Source: Couchioplanes azureus (lineage in GTDB: Bacteria > Actinomycetota > Actinomycetes > Mycobacteriales > Micromonosporaceae). Taken from it: a DNA stretch of 64,000 nucleotides. The translations under genes were made by a program, and so were the position numbers. Below, piece by piece: positions 8,529-16,919 of this stretch. Under the pieces are notes generated by a model, which saw only the letters and a list, made by a program, of their open reading frames with translations, was not told where the DNA came from and made no database searches. Within the stretch, counting starts at the first letter, position 1. Each line of letters opens with the position of its first letter. Location of the stretch: the NCBI RefSeq assembly GCF_014648355.1, contig NZ_BMQY01000002.1:513328-577327 (forward strand). Reading direction: 5' to 3'.

Positions 8529-9060
8529 GCTGAAGACCGCGCGGCTCGTGCTGCGCCAGTGGCGCGACGACGACATCCTGCCGTGGGCCGCGATGAACGC
8601 GGACCCGGCCGTCCGCGAGCACTTCCCGTCCATCCTGACCTACGAGCAGAGCGCCGGCTCGGCCGCGTCCTTCCGCGACGACCTGGCGCGGCGCGGGTGG
8701 GGCTGGTGGGCGCTCGAGGTGGCGGCGACGGGCGAGTTCGTCGGGATGGCGGGCCTCGACCCGGTCGATCCCGGCCTGCCGGTGCGGGGCGTGGAGATCG
8801 GGTGGCGGCTCGCCCGCCCGGCCTGGGGCCACGGCTACGCGACCGAGGCCGGGCACGCCTGCCTCGACTTCGGCTTCGACGTGCTGGGCCTGCCCGAGAT
8901 CCTGGCCGTCACCGCGACCGGCAACGTGCGGTCGCGCGCGGTGATGCACCGGCTCGGCATGACCCGCGACCCGGCCGACGACTTCGACGACCCGACCATC
9001 CCCCCGGGCCCCCTGCGGCGCTCCGTGGTCTACCGGATCAGGCGCAGCCGCCCGCACTGA
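8515..9060 (+). CDS. GNAT N-acetyltransferase (RimJ/RimL-like)
   Basis: A 181-residue acetyl-CoA transferase. It begins LKTARLVLRQWRDDD, the usual opening of the RimJ/RimL group that acetylates protein N-termini or small amines, and has the acetyl-CoA loop RPAWGHGYATEAG with the following helix. The C-terminal section ILAVTATGNVRSRAVMHRLGM is also typical. The ATG overlaps the methyltransferase gene by 14 bases. The acceptor is unknown. Confidence 0.87.
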   Translation: MTTSELKTARLVLRQWRDDDILPWAAMNADPAVREHFPSILTYEQSAGSAASFRDDLARRGWGWWALEVAATGEFVGMAGLDPVDPGLPVRGVEIGWRLARPAWGHGYATEAGHACLDFGFDVLGLPEILAVTATGNVRSRAVMHRLGMTRDPADDFDDPTIPPGPLRRSVVYRIRRSRPH

Positions 9061-9100
9061 GCCGGACCGTTCTCGGATCGACTCTTCTCATCCCAGACCC

Positions 9101-9106
9101 TATAGT
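9101..9106 (+). promoter_or_regulatory. Probable leaderless -10 box for the MFS gene
   Basis: TATAGT ends ten bases before the ATG at 9117, and no Shine-Dalgarno sequence lies between. In actinobacteria this spacing usually places the transcription start at or next to the start codon, giving a leaderless mRNA. Confidence 0.5.
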
Positions 9107-9116
9107 CAGTTCCATT

Positions 9117-10355
9117 ATGAAACTCAACTCGTTCTGGCGCTGGTGGCTCGCCGGCACGACCAGTCACCTCGGCTCGGCGGTCGGCGGGGTGGCCCTGCCG
9201 CTGACCGCGCTGACCGTGCTGGACGCGTCGGCCTTCGAGATGGGCCTGATCACGGCGGCCGGCTACCTCGCCTACCTGGTGATCAGCTTGCCGGCCGGGG
9301 TGCTCGTGCAGCGCGTGCCGCTGCGGGGCATGCAGGTCGCCCTCGATCTCGTCCGGGCGCTCGCTCTCGCGTCCATCCCCCTGGCCTGGTGGCTCGACGC
9401 CCTGACGGTGCCCCAGCTGGTCGCGGTCGCCCTGGTCGTCAGCTTCGGCAACGTCCTGTTCGACGTGGCGAACCAGACCTTCCTGCCGGAGATCGTGCCG
9501 GCCGCGCAGCTGCAGGCGCGCAACAGCCTCAACTCCGGCACGCATGCCGCCACCCAGCTGGGCGGCCCGTCGCTGGGCGGGCTCGCGGTGCAGCTGCTCG
9601 GTGCGGTGCCGACGCTGTTCGTGGACGCCGTCAGCTATCTGGTCTCCGCCGCGCTGCTGCGTACCCTCCCGGCCCGGCGGGTGCAGCGACCGGCCGAGCG
9701 GCCACCGATGGTCACGATGATCCGCGAAGGCTGGCGCTTCGTGCTCCGGCACCCGATCATCCGACCGGCCATGTGGGACGCCACCGCGACGAACTTCGTC
9801 TGCGGTGCGATGCTGGCCCTCTTCCCGTACTACCTGGTGCGGGAGCTGCACGCGTCGCCGTTCATGGTCGGCCTGCTGCTCGCCGCCGACGGCCTGGGCA
9901 CGCTCATCGGCGCCGCCCTGACCACCCGGTTCACCGACCGGGTCGGCACCGCGCGCGGCCTGATCATCGCGGCCTTCGCCGGCGTGGCCGGCGCGCTCCT
10001 CATCCCGTTGGGCACGGGCACCGTCGCTTACCTGGCCTTCGCCGCCGGCAACCTGGTCTTCGCCGGCTCCGGGGTGGTGCTCAGCGTGACCACCCGCACC
10101 TACCGGATGCTCGCCAGCCCGCCGGAGCTCCTGTCCCGGGTGATCGCCACGGTCAAGTTCGTCTCCTGGGGCGCCATCCCGCTCGGCGGCCTGCTCGCCG
10201 GCGCCCTGGCCGGACCGCTCGGCGCCCGCACCACCCTGCTCGTCTTCGGGGCGCTCACCGTGCTGTCCCCGGTCATCTATCTGTCGAGCCCGATCCGCCG
10301 GCTGCGCGACCTGCCGCTCGACGCCGCCCCGACGCGCACCGAAGTCCCGGTGTGA
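9117..10355 (+). CDS. MFS transporter (enterobactin/macrolide exporter-like)
   Basis: A 412-residue membrane protein with about 12 hydrophobic segments. It starts MKLNSFWRWWLAGTTSHLGSA, the opening common to the MFS_3 group of exporters, which includes enterobactin exporter EntS and macrolide efflux proteins. LPEIVPAAQLQARNSLN is another mark of that group. The ATG at 9117 is preceded by a likely leaderless promoter and not by a ribosome site. It follows the GNAT gene by 56 bases and faces a membrane gene that ends at 10376. The substrate cannot be inferred. Confidence 0.87.
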   Translation: MKLNSFWRWWLAGTTSHLGSAVGGVALPLTALTVLDASAFEMGLITAAGYLAYLVISLPAGVLVQRVPLRGMQVALDLVRALALASIPLAWWLDALTVPQLVAVALVVSFGNVLFDVANQTFLPEIVPAAQLQARNSLNSGTHAATQLGGPSLGGLAVQLLGAVPTLFVDAVSYLVSAALLRTLPARRVQRPAERPPMVTMIREGWRFVLRHPIIRPAMWDATATNFVCGAMLALFPYYLVRELHASPFMVGLLLAADGLGTLIGAALTTRFTDRVGTARGLIIAAFAGVAGALLIPLGTGTVAYLAFAAGNLVFAGSGVVLSVTTRTYRMLASPPELLSRVIATVKFVSWGAIPLGGLLAGALAGPLGARTTLLVFGALTVLSPVIYLSSPIRRLRDLPLDAAPTRTEVPV

Positions 10356-10360
10356 GCCGC

Positions 10361-10375
10361 GCGACGCATCGTCGC
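10361..10375. terminator. Short hairpin between converging genes
   Basis: GCGACG, three bases, CGTCGC fill the 20-base gap between the MFS stop and the stop of the minus-strand membrane gene. The stem is only six base pairs and there is no U-tract, so function is uncertain. Confidence 0.3.
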
Positions 10376-11065
10376 CTAGGCGGGCGGGATCAGGCGGGAG
10401 CCGGTCCAGGCAAGACCCATGCCCGCCGCCAGCAGAAGCAGCGCGCCGACCGTCGGGAGTGGGGTGACCGCGGACGAGCCGGCCCCGATGGACACCGCCG
10501 CGAGGATGAGCAGCACCCCGTCGGCGGGGTTGACCAGTTTGGAGCGCAGCACCGCCCAGCCGAGCAGCAGCCAGCCGGTACCCATGACGCCCGCGGCCAG
10601 CATGGACGCGGTGTGGATCTGCGACGGGGTCAGGCCGGGTCCCGGCGATCCGCCCGCCGGCAACGCCAGCAGCGGCAGCCACAGGAGCGCACCGGCCAGT
10701 CCGATCAGCAACCCGGCCACCGCCGGCCGGCGGGTCCGCGACCCGGCCAGCAGGCCCGCCAGCGCGATCATCGCGAGGGTGCAGAGCCAGCCGGCGGCGA
10801 CCTCCACCACCAGCTGCCCGGCCGGGGCGGACACCCCGACGGCCGACCAGGCGGGCACCCCCAGGGTCGACCAGCCGTACAGCGCCGCGCCCGCGGGCAG
10901 GGCCCAGAGGGCGATCCGGGCATATCGGCGCACGGACCAGATCCAGACCGCCTCGCGGACCGGCAGCAGATGGTCGTCGGTGGCCGCCGGGCTCGCGGCG
11001 CCGACCCAGGCCGGGGCCACCCGCAACGGGCGGCCACTGGCGGTCTGGTACTGACTGATGCTCAT
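10376..11065 (-). CDS. Hypothetical integral membrane protein
   Basis: A 229-residue protein with a soluble N-terminus of about 45 residues ending VREAVWIWSVRRYAR, then six or so hydrophobic segments from residue 50 to the end. I do not recognise a family. The ATG at 11065 was taken because the frame upstream enters the intergenic hairpin region. It lies downstream of the SPFH/NfeD pair on the same strand, but a strong terminator hairpin separates them, so it is likely transcribed alone. Nothing in the sequence points to a transported molecule. Confidence 0.6.
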   Translation of the reverse strand: MSISQYQTASGRPLRVAPAWVGAASPAATDDHLLPVREAVWIWSVRRYARIALWALPAGAALYGWSTLGVPAWSAVGVSAPAGQLVVEVAAGWLCTLAMIALAGLLAGSRTRRPAVAGLLIGLAGALLWLPLLALPAGGSPGPGLTPSQIHTASMLAAGVMGTGWLLLGWAVLRSKLVNPADGVLLILAAVSIGAGSSAVTPLPTVGALLLLAAGMGLAWTGSRLIPPA

Positions 11066-11132
11066 GGCTCCGCCTTGGTGGGCTCAAGCCGAGCGGCCCG
11101 GGGGCACCGGTCGGAATCCTGAAACCACCATG

Positions 11133-11164
11133 GCAAAACCCCGCGCATCGGCGCGGGGTTTTGC
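11133..11164 (-). terminator. Strong 14-bp hairpin terminator
   Basis: GCAAAACCCCGCGC, a four-base loop and its exact complement form a perfect stem. Read on the minus strand it ends in GGGGTTTTGC, so it should terminate transcription of the SPFH gene that stops at 11234. It could also act in the other direction. Confidence 0.75.
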
Positions 11165-11233
11165 GATATTCGCTACGATCCCGCACCCAGCCGGGTGGGG
11201 ACGGCCGGCCGCCGGGGCGGCCGGCCGGGCGCA

Positions 11234-12349
11234 TCAGGCCCGCTCGGGCTCGCCCGCCCCGTTGTAGTCGGCGGCGCCCAGCGCGGCCGACGGCGGGATC
11301 GCCTCCGGCGCGGGCAGCCCCTTGGCGCCGGTGTCGCCGGAGGCCTCCGCCTCCGCCGCCCGGACCTGGGCGTTGACCGCCTCCGCCTCGGCCGCCGCGG
11401 CCTGCGCCGCCGCCGCGGCCTCGCGCTCGACCGCGCCGGAGTCGACCGACTCCTGCGGCTTGTCGCCGGCCATGCCGGCCAGGCCGCCGAGGGCGCCGCC
11501 GAGGCCCTCGAGGGCCTTGGTCAGCTCGGTCGGCACGATCCAGACCTTGTTCGCCGTCCCGTTGGCGATCTGCGGGAGCGACTGCAGGTACTGGTAGGCG
11601 AGGACCTTCTGCGACGGGTTCGCGGTGTGGATCGCGTCGAAGACCGTACGGATGGCCTTGGCCTGGCCCTCCGCCTGCAGGATGCGGGCCTGCCGGTCGC
11701 CGTCCGCGCGCAGGACCGCCGCCTGCTTCTCGCCCTCCGCCGTGAGGATCTGGGCCTGCTTGTGGCCCTCCGCGTTGAGGATCGCCGCGCGGCGGTCGCG
11801 CTCGGCGCGCATCTGCTTCTCCATCGAGTCGCGGATGCTCGGCGGCGGCTCGATCGCCTTGATCTCGACCCGGGTGACCTTGATGCCCCAGCGGCCGGTG
11901 GTCTCGTCGAGGACGCCGGAGAGATGGCGGTTGATCTCCTCGCGGCTGGTCAGGGCCCGCTCGAGGTCGAGCGAGCCGATGACGTTGCGCAGGGTGGTGA
12001 CCGTCAGCTGCTCGATGGCCTGCAGGAAGTTGGAGATCTCGTACGTGGCGCGCACCGGGTCGACGACCTTGAAGTAGAGCACCGTGTCGATGCTGACCAC
12101 GAGGTTGTCCGAGGTGATCACCGGCTGCGGCGGGAAGCTGACGACCTGCTCGCGCATGTCGACCTTGGTGCGGACCGCGTCGACGAACGGGACCAGCAGG
12201 TTCAGGCCCGGCGACAGGGTGCGCTTGTATTTGCCGAGTCGCTCGACGACGTCCATCCGCTGTTGCGGGACGATGCGGACCGACCGGACCAGCGTGATCA
12301 CCGCGAACAGCGCGATCACGAAGACGAGTACACCGACAACGACTTCCAT
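11234..12349 (-). CDS. SPFH/band 7 (stomatin-like) membrane scaffold protein
   Basis: A 371-residue protein with one N-terminal membrane helix (residues 3-20), then the SPFH domain. VRIVPQQRMDVVERLGKYKRTL and SIDTVLYFKVVDP are strong stomatin signatures. After it comes a long charged coiled coil (MRAERDRRAAILNAEGHKQ repeating EG/Q units) and an Ala/Glu-rich tail. Such proteins form membrane microdomain scaffolds and regulate proteases. The NfeD gene lies directly upstream with ten bases between them, the conserved stomatin-NfeD pairing. AGAGG before the ATG is a plausible ribosome site. Confidence 0.92.
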   Translation of the reverse strand: MEVVVGVLVFVIALFAVITLVRSVRIVPQQRMDVVERLGKYKRTLSPGLNLLVPFVDAVRTKVDMREQVVSFPPQPVITSDNLVVSIDTVLYFKVVDPVRATYEISNFLQAIEQLTVTTLRNVIGSLDLERALTSREEINRHLSGVLDETTGRWGIKVTRVEIKAIEPPPSIRDSMEKQMRAERDRRAAILNAEGHKQAQILTAEGEKQAAVLRADGDRQARILQAEGQAKAIRTVFDAIHTANPSQKVLAYQYLQSLPQIANGTANKVWIVPTELTKALEGLGGALGGLAGMAGDKPQESVDSGAVEREAAAAAQAAAAEAEAVNAQVRAAEAEASGDTGAKGLPAPEAIPPSAALGAADYNGAGEPERA

Positions 12350-12359
12350 GGGTGCCTCT

Positions 12360-12809
12360 CTAGATATGTGGCGTGTCGTCGCGCCACACGATGGCCGTGG
12401 CGCCCTTCACCTTGATGACCCGGACGTGCTCGCCCGGCAGGTATTTCTCGGCCCCGTCGAAGGAACGGGCGGTCCAGAGCTCGCCATCGATCTTGATCAG
12501 ACCGTGGTCGGCGTCGACCTCCTCGAGCACGGTCGCCTGCGAGCCCTCGATCGCCTCGATGCCGAACGGCGTCTCGCCCGACTCGAGCGCCGGCCGCTGG
12601 TGGCGCATGATGACGGGACGGATCGCGCCGACGGAGAGCCCGGAGACGATGGCGAAGACGATGGCCTGCACGAGGATCGGCGCGCCGAGCGCCGCGGCGC
12701 CGGCCGCCGCGAGGGCGCCGGCGGCGAAGAAGATGACCAGGAAGGTCGCGGTGAAGGCCTCGGCGATCGCGAGGGCGATGGCGAGGACCAACCAGAGGAC
12801 GGCTTCCAT
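12360..12809 (-). CDS. NfeD-like membrane protein
   Basis: A 149-residue protein of the short NfeD class. Two or three hydrophobic helices (residues 5-65) are followed by a C-terminal OB-fold domain with the typical GIEAIEGSQATVLEE and GELWTARSF strands. It has no ClpP-like protease domain, as expected for NfeD-1b proteins. It is encoded ten bases upstream of the stomatin-like gene and is probably its functional partner in membrane organisation. The ATG follows AGGGG closely. Confidence 0.9.
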   Translation of the reverse strand: MEAVLWLVLAIALAIAEAFTATFLVIFFAAGALAAAGAAALGAPILVQAIVFAIVSGLSVGAIRPVIMRHQRPALESGETPFGIEAIEGSQATVLEEVDADHGLIKIDGELWTARSFDGAEKYLPGEHVRVIKVKGATAIVWRDDTPHI

Positions 12810-12926
12810 CCCCTGATCGTGACACGTCCGCGCACGCGGAGCGACACCGCGCCGGCACCATTGCGGCGTAGCCATATCCGATTCCGCGCAGTTGTACCCA
12901 TGACTCCTCTTCCTGGAAGGCTCACC

Positions 12927-14240
12927 GTGTCCCTGCTGCCGGAAACCGGCCGACGCGTCACCGAGATCGCCGCCCGCGCGCAGTCCGCGGGCCGGGCGCC
13001 GTCCCTGGCGCTGGCGGTGGTCCGCGACCGCTCGCTGCTGCACTTCACCGGCGCCGGCGAGACGCCGCCACCGGATCCGAAGACGCAGTACCGGCTGGGA
13101 TCGATCACCAAGACGCTGACCGCGACGATGGTCATGCAGCTGCGCGACGAGGGCTTCTTCGCGCTCGACGACCTGCTGTACCGGCACCTGCCGGGCACCC
13201 CGGTGGGCGGGCTCACCCTGCGCCAGCTGCTCGGACACGTCTCCGGGCTGCAACGGGAGCCGGACGGTCCGTGGTGGGAGCGCCGTGACGGAGGCGACGT
13301 CGAGCAGTTCCTGCGGGAGCTGAGCTTCGACAAGATCGCCGGACCGCCGTTCCGCGGGTACCACTACTCCAACCTCGCGTACGGGCTGCTGGGGGCGGTG
13401 CTGGAACGGGTCACCGGTGAGTCCTGGCGGGACCTGGTCGGCAAGCGGGTGCTGGACCCGCTCGGCATGAAGCGCACCACCTACTCGCCCGTCGAGCCGT
13501 ACGCCCGCGGCTACGTCGTCCACTCCCTCGACGGCACCCTGCACGAGGAGCCCCGGCCGGACGCGGGCGCGATGGCCCCGGCCGGGCAGCTGTGGTCCAC
13601 GGTGACCGACATGGCCAAGTGGGCCGCGTTCCTCGCCGATCCGGCGCCCACGGTGCTGAGCCGCGAGACCGTCGACGAGATGTGCACGCCGGTGGTGATG
13701 CAGGACGAGACCTGGACCGCCGGCCACGGCCTGGGCCCGGAGCTGCACCGGGTCGGCGAGCGGGTGTACGCGGGCCACGGCGGCTCGATGCCCGGCTACG
13801 TCTCCAGCCTGCTGGTGCACCGCCCGACCCGCACGGGGGTGGTCGCCTTCGCCAACTCGTACGGCCTGCGCGGCACCTCCATCCGCGCGGTGGCCCTGGA
13901 GACCCTGACCGCGGTGCTGGACGCCGAGCCGGCCCCGCCGAGGCCGTGGCGGCCCGCGCCCGCGCCGCAGGGCGAGGCCTCGGAGCTGTGCGGGCGCTGG
14001 TGGTGGATGGGCGGCGAGTACGAGATGGTCGCCGACGGCGAGGAACTGGTGATGGCCCCGGTGGGCTACTCCGCACGGGAGCCGTGGCGCTTCGTCCGCG
14101 AGGCCCCGGACCGCTGGCGCGGCACGGCGGGCGCCAACGCGGGCGAGCTCCTCGCCGTCCTGCGCTCCGCGGACGGCACGCTGGACAAACTCGACATCGC
14201 CACCTTCGTCTTCGCCCGCGACCCCCGCCACCTGGCCTAG
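12927..14240 (+). CDS. Serine hydrolase, beta-lactamase class C / penicillin-binding-like
   Basis: A 437-residue enzyme of the class C beta-lactamase fold. The three active-site motifs are visible: SITK at residues 59-62, YSN at 147-149, and HGG in GHGGSMPGY near residue 300. A C-terminal lipocalin-like beta domain follows (from about residue 355). There is no signal peptide, so it is probably a cytoplasmic esterase or peptidase and not a drug-resistance lactamase. The GTG at 12927 was preferred because GGAAGG (12915-12920) lies six bases upstream; an ATG at 12900 has no such site. Its last bases overlap the stop of the converging gene. Confidence 0.87.
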   Translation: MSLLPETGRRVTEIAARAQSAGRAPSLALAVVRDRSLLHFTGAGETPPPDPKTQYRLGSITKTLTATMVMQLRDEGFFALDDLLYRHLPGTPVGGLTLRQLLGHVSGLQREPDGPWWERRDGGDVEQFLRELSFDKIAGPPFRGYHYSNLAYGLLGAVLERVTGESWRDLVGKRVLDPLGMKRTTYSPVEPYARGYVVHSLDGTLHEEPRPDAGAMAPAGQLWSTVTDMAKWAAFLADPAPTVLSRETVDEMCTPVVMQDETWTAGHGLGPELHRVGERVYAGHGGSMPGYVSSLLVHRPTRTGVVAFANSYGLRGTSIRAVALETLTAVLDAEPAPPRPWRPAPAPQGEASELCGRWWWMGGEYEMVADGEELVMAPVGYSAREPWRFVREAPDRWRGTAGANAGELLAVLRSADGTLDKLDIATFVFARDPRHLA

Positions 14241-14740
14241 AAGTGCCGCCGGACGCCGAACGGCATCAGTTCCTCGTCCCACCCGAGGAACAGGTTCGTC
14301 CACTTGTACGGGGCCAGGGTCCGGAACGAGGCGCCCGGCGGCACGATGACCGGCGTCTGCGACCCGACCGCAAGCCCCTCGCGGTTCTTCGTGAACACGA
14401 GGAAGCCGTTCTCGCGATGCCCGTCGAGGTCGGTGAGGTCGGTGAGCGGGCAGGACCAGCGCGGCCCGGACCGCGCGACGACCGCCAGCCGGTCGGCGGT
14501 GCGCACCAGGTAGGCGATCTCCTGCTGGTATCTGGCCGGTAGGTAACCCAGGCCCAGGCCATACCGGGTGCCGGGCTTGCCCCCGTTGAAGACCCAGACG
14601 TCGGGGAGCACGGCGACGGGCCCCACGGTGACGTACTGCGCGTCGGCCGGCACGAGCGAAGCCACCGTCTCGGCCCTGGCCATGGCCGGCACCTCGGCCA
14701 TCTGGCCGAAGTAGCGCTTGAAGAACCCCGCGATTGTCAT
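14237..14740 (-). CDS. Conserved hypothetical protein
   Basis: A 167-residue soluble protein with no signal peptide or membrane helix. It begins MTIAGFFKRYFGQMAEVP and contains an alternating strand pattern with glycine turns (VWVFNGGKPGTRYGLGLGYLP). I do not recognise the family. Its ATG overlaps the stop of the DUF3097 gene (ATGA), so translation is coupled to it, and a shared role is likely. It converges on the beta-lactamase-like gene with overlapping stop codons. Confidence 0.7.
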   Translation of the reverse strand: MTIAGFFKRYFGQMAEVPAMARAETVASLVPADAQYVTVGPVAVLPDVWVFNGGKPGTRYGLGLGYLPARYQQEIAYLVRTADRLAVVARSGPRWSCPLTDLTDLDGHRENGFLVFTKNREGLAVGSQTPVIVPPGASFRTLAPYKWTNLFLGWDEELMPFGVRRHF

Positions 14741-15537
14741 GGCTCCGTGACGAAGTCGATGAGGCGTTCCATGGCGTTGATCAGTGGCGTCTCGACGTCC
14801 TTGTAGCTTGTCACGCTGCCCAGGATCCGGCGCCACATATCGGCCGGTTCCGCGACGCCGGCCGCCCGGCACACGCCCTCCTTCCAGGGCTGCCCCGGCG
14901 GGATCACCGGCCACTCGCGCAGCCCGACCCGCTGCGGCTTGACCGCCTGCCACACGTCCACGTAGGGGTGGCCGGTGACCAGCACGTCGGGGTCGTCGAC
15001 CGCGGCCACGATGCGGCTCTCCTTGGAGCCGGGCACCAGGTGGTCGACCAGGACGCCGACGCGGCGCCCGCGGGCCGGGCGGAAGTCGCGGATCGCCGCG
15101 GCGAGGTCGTCGATGCCGCTCAGCGGTTCCACCACGATGCCCTCGATGCGCAGGTCGTCGCCCCAGATCCGTTCGACCAGCGCGGCGTCGTGGATGCCCT
15201 CGACCCAGATGCGGCTGGCCTTGGCGACCTGGGCGCGCACGCCGGCGACCGCCACCGAGCCCGAGGCCGTCCGCCGGCGCTGCGGGGCGGCCGGGGCCGC
15301 GGCGGGTCTGCGCAGAGTGACGACCTTGCCGTCGAGCAGGAAGCCGGCCGGGGCCAGGGGGAAGTTGCGGCGCCGGCCGTGCCGGTCCTTGAGCACCACC
15401 GCGCCGTACTCGAAGCCGACCACCGCACCGCAGAAACCGGCGTCGGCGTCCTCCACCACCAGGCCGGGCTCGGCGTCCACCTCAGGTATCACCGAGCGGC
15501 GCCGCCAATTGCCTGCAAGTACGTCCTCCCCATACAT
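14737..15537 (-). CDS. DUF3097 family protein
   Basis: A 266-residue protein of an actinobacterium-restricted family of unknown role. It begins MYGEDVLAGNWRRR and includes IWVEGIHDAALVERIWGDDLR, which resembles a Toprim-type nucleic-acid cleft (acidic GxxD/E pattern), then VLVDHLVPGSKESRI. That resemblance is my inference. The ATG at 15537 fits the family opening; GTG codons farther upstream are possible. It is co-translated with the small hypothetical gene downstream. Confidence 0.8.
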   Translation of the reverse strand: MYGEDVLAGNWRRRSVIPEVDAEPGLVVEDADAGFCGAVVGFEYGAVVLKDRHGRRRNFPLAPAGFLLDGKVVTLRRPAAAPAAPQRRRTASGSVAVAGVRAQVAKASRIWVEGIHDAALVERIWGDDLRIEGIVVEPLSGIDDLAAAIRDFRPARGRRVGVLVDHLVPGSKESRIVAAVDDPDVLVTGHPYVDVWQAVKPQRVGLREWPVIPPGQPWKEGVCRAAGVAEPADMWRRILGSVTSYKDVETPLINAMERLIDFVTEP

Positions 15538-15612
15538 CTGCGCACCGTAACTCGTCCGCGCGGACACGCCGTAACCGACGCTCCGGCCGAGACAACGTCG
15601 GCGCGGGGCACG

Positions 15613-15618
15613 TACCCT
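15613..15618 (+). promoter_or_regulatory. Probable leaderless -10 box
   Basis: TACCCT is followed by seven bases and the ATG at 15626, with no ribosome-binding sequence in between. This is the usual geometry of a leaderless actinobacterial transcript. Confidence 0.45.
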
Positions 15619-15625
15619 TGCTCGC

Positions 15626-16408
15626 ATGTCCCCCGCAGCAGATGCGGCGACCCTCACGGCGCGCCGGTCGACCCGGTTCGTCGCCTGGGTGCGCGCCTGG
15701 CGCGCCGGCCTCGTCCCCTTCGACGAGCTGGCCGACGAGATCTCCGGCGACGAGGAGCACCTCGTCGCCGATGCCCCCGGCACCTGGACGGACGTGCCGC
15801 TGGGACAGGCGCTGCCGGCGTTCGCGAAGCTGCATCCCGACGAGATCCGCCTGGTGCTGCCGGTGCCCGGCGACCCGCGCGGGCTGCCCGGCCCGGGCGA
15901 GCTGACCGGCGCCGCGCTGGTGGCCGGCGAGGCGGTGATGACGCCCGGGTTCGGCGTCGTCCCCGAGGTGCGCCGGCACACGTCGGGCTCCGGGGTCACC
16001 TTCGAGACGGTCCGGTGGCGGTTCTTCTCCGTCGCGGAATACCGGCCGGTGTTCCAGATGGGATCCGCGGAGGCCGAGGCCGAGCTGACCCACGCCCTGG
16101 CCGAGGCGACCAGCCAGCTGACCCGCCTGGACGTCGCCCAGTGGCGCCCGGAGCTGGCGGGAGCGCTGCAGGCGCTGCGCCGCCCGGAGAGCACCGCGAC
16201 GCTGCCGCCGGGCTTCGATCCGCGGTCGCGCCGGCTCTTCGCCCGCGCCAGCATCCTGGACCAGGTGCTGGTGCTCGCCGAGCACAACGCCCCCGGCGGC
16301 GCCGTCAACGGCTACGAGGCCCAGCAACGGGACGCGGCGCTGCGGCCACTGACGACGGCCTGCCGGCAGGCGCTGGTCGCGGCGTGCAATTCTCCCTTGC
16401 ATGCCTGA
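15626..16408 (+). CDS. Conserved actinobacterial hypothetical protein
   Basis: A 260-residue soluble protein. The first third has RFVAWVRAWRAGLVPFDELADEI and the middle has LPAFAKLHPDEIRLVLPVPGDPRGLPGPG, both well structured and without repeats, followed by helical segments. I cannot assign a function. It is divergent from DUF3097, probably uses a leaderless promoter, and overlaps the Nudix gene by eight bases, so the pair is co-expressed. Confidence 0.7.
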   Translation: MSPAADAATLTARRSTRFVAWVRAWRAGLVPFDELADEISGDEEHLVADAPGTWTDVPLGQALPAFAKLHPDEIRLVLPVPGDPRGLPGPGELTGAALVAGEAVMTPGFGVVPEVRRHTSGSGVTFETVRWRFFSVAEYRPVFQMGSAEAEAELTHALAEATSQLTRLDVAQWRPELAGALQALRRPESTATLPPGFDPRSRRLFARASILDQVLVLAEHNAPGGAVNGYEAQQRDAALRPLTTACRQALVAACNSPLHA

Positions 16409-16904
16409 TCGTTTCGCGCACTGCACCTTCTGCGGCGCCCGCTTCACCCCCGGCCAGCCGTGGCCCCGGCGCTGCGCGGCCTGCGGGGAGACCAGCTACC
16501 AGAACCCGGCGCCGGTCGCCGTCGCGGTCCAGCCGGTGGGCGGTGGCCTGCTCGCCGTCCGGCGGGCGATTCCGCCCGCGCAGGACCGGCTCGCCCTGCC
16601 GGGCGGCTTCATCGACGTCGGGGAGACCTGGCAGCAGGCCGCGGCGCGGGAGCTGCGGGAGGAGACCGGGCTGCGGGCCGACCCCGCCGCGGTACGCCTG
16701 TACGACGCGCTCAGCGCCCCCGACGGCACCCTGCTGATCTTCGGCCTCTTCCCGGCGCTGGCCGCCGTCACGGAGCTGCCCGAGGCGCCGCCGAACGACG
16801 AGACCCACGAGCGGCTGGTGCTGGACGGGCCGCGGCCGCTCGGGTTCGAGCTGCACACCCGGGTGGCCGACCGCTGGTTCGCCCAGGTGGCCGCCGGGAT
16901 CTAG
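16401..16904 (+). CDS. Nudix hydrolase with N-terminal zinc ribbon
   Basis: A 167-residue protein. Two CxxC pairs (CTFCGARF and CAACGE) at residues 8-30 form a zinc ribbon like that of NudC-type NADH pyrophosphatases. The Nudix box follows, with GGFIDVGE, seven residues and RELREETGL matching the GX5EX7REUXEEXGU consensus exactly. The likely reaction is hydrolysis of a nucleoside diphosphate linked to another group. The ATG lies within the end of the preceding gene. The precise substrate is not known. Confidence 0.9.
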   Translation: MPDRFAHCTFCGARFTPGQPWPRRCAACGETSYQNPAPVAVAVQPVGGGLLAVRRAIPPAQDRLALPGGFIDVGETWQQAAARELREETGLRADPAAVRLYDALSAPDGTLLIFGLFPALAAVTELPEAPPNDETHERLVLDGPRPLGFELHTRVADRWFAQVAAGI

Positions 16905-16919
16905 CCCGAGACGGCCGGA

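Noticed and set aside
11100..11131. A tRNA-like 3' end (CGGTCGGAATCC followed by a sequence ending ACCACCA)
   Set aside because: No matching 5' acceptor strand, anticodon arm or D-arm could be found upstream, and the T-loop departs from consensus.
12927..14240. A beta-lactam resistance gene
   Set aside because: The protein has the active-site motifs of the fold but no signal peptide, and it resembles cytoplasmic esterase/peptidase relatives more than true class C lactamases.
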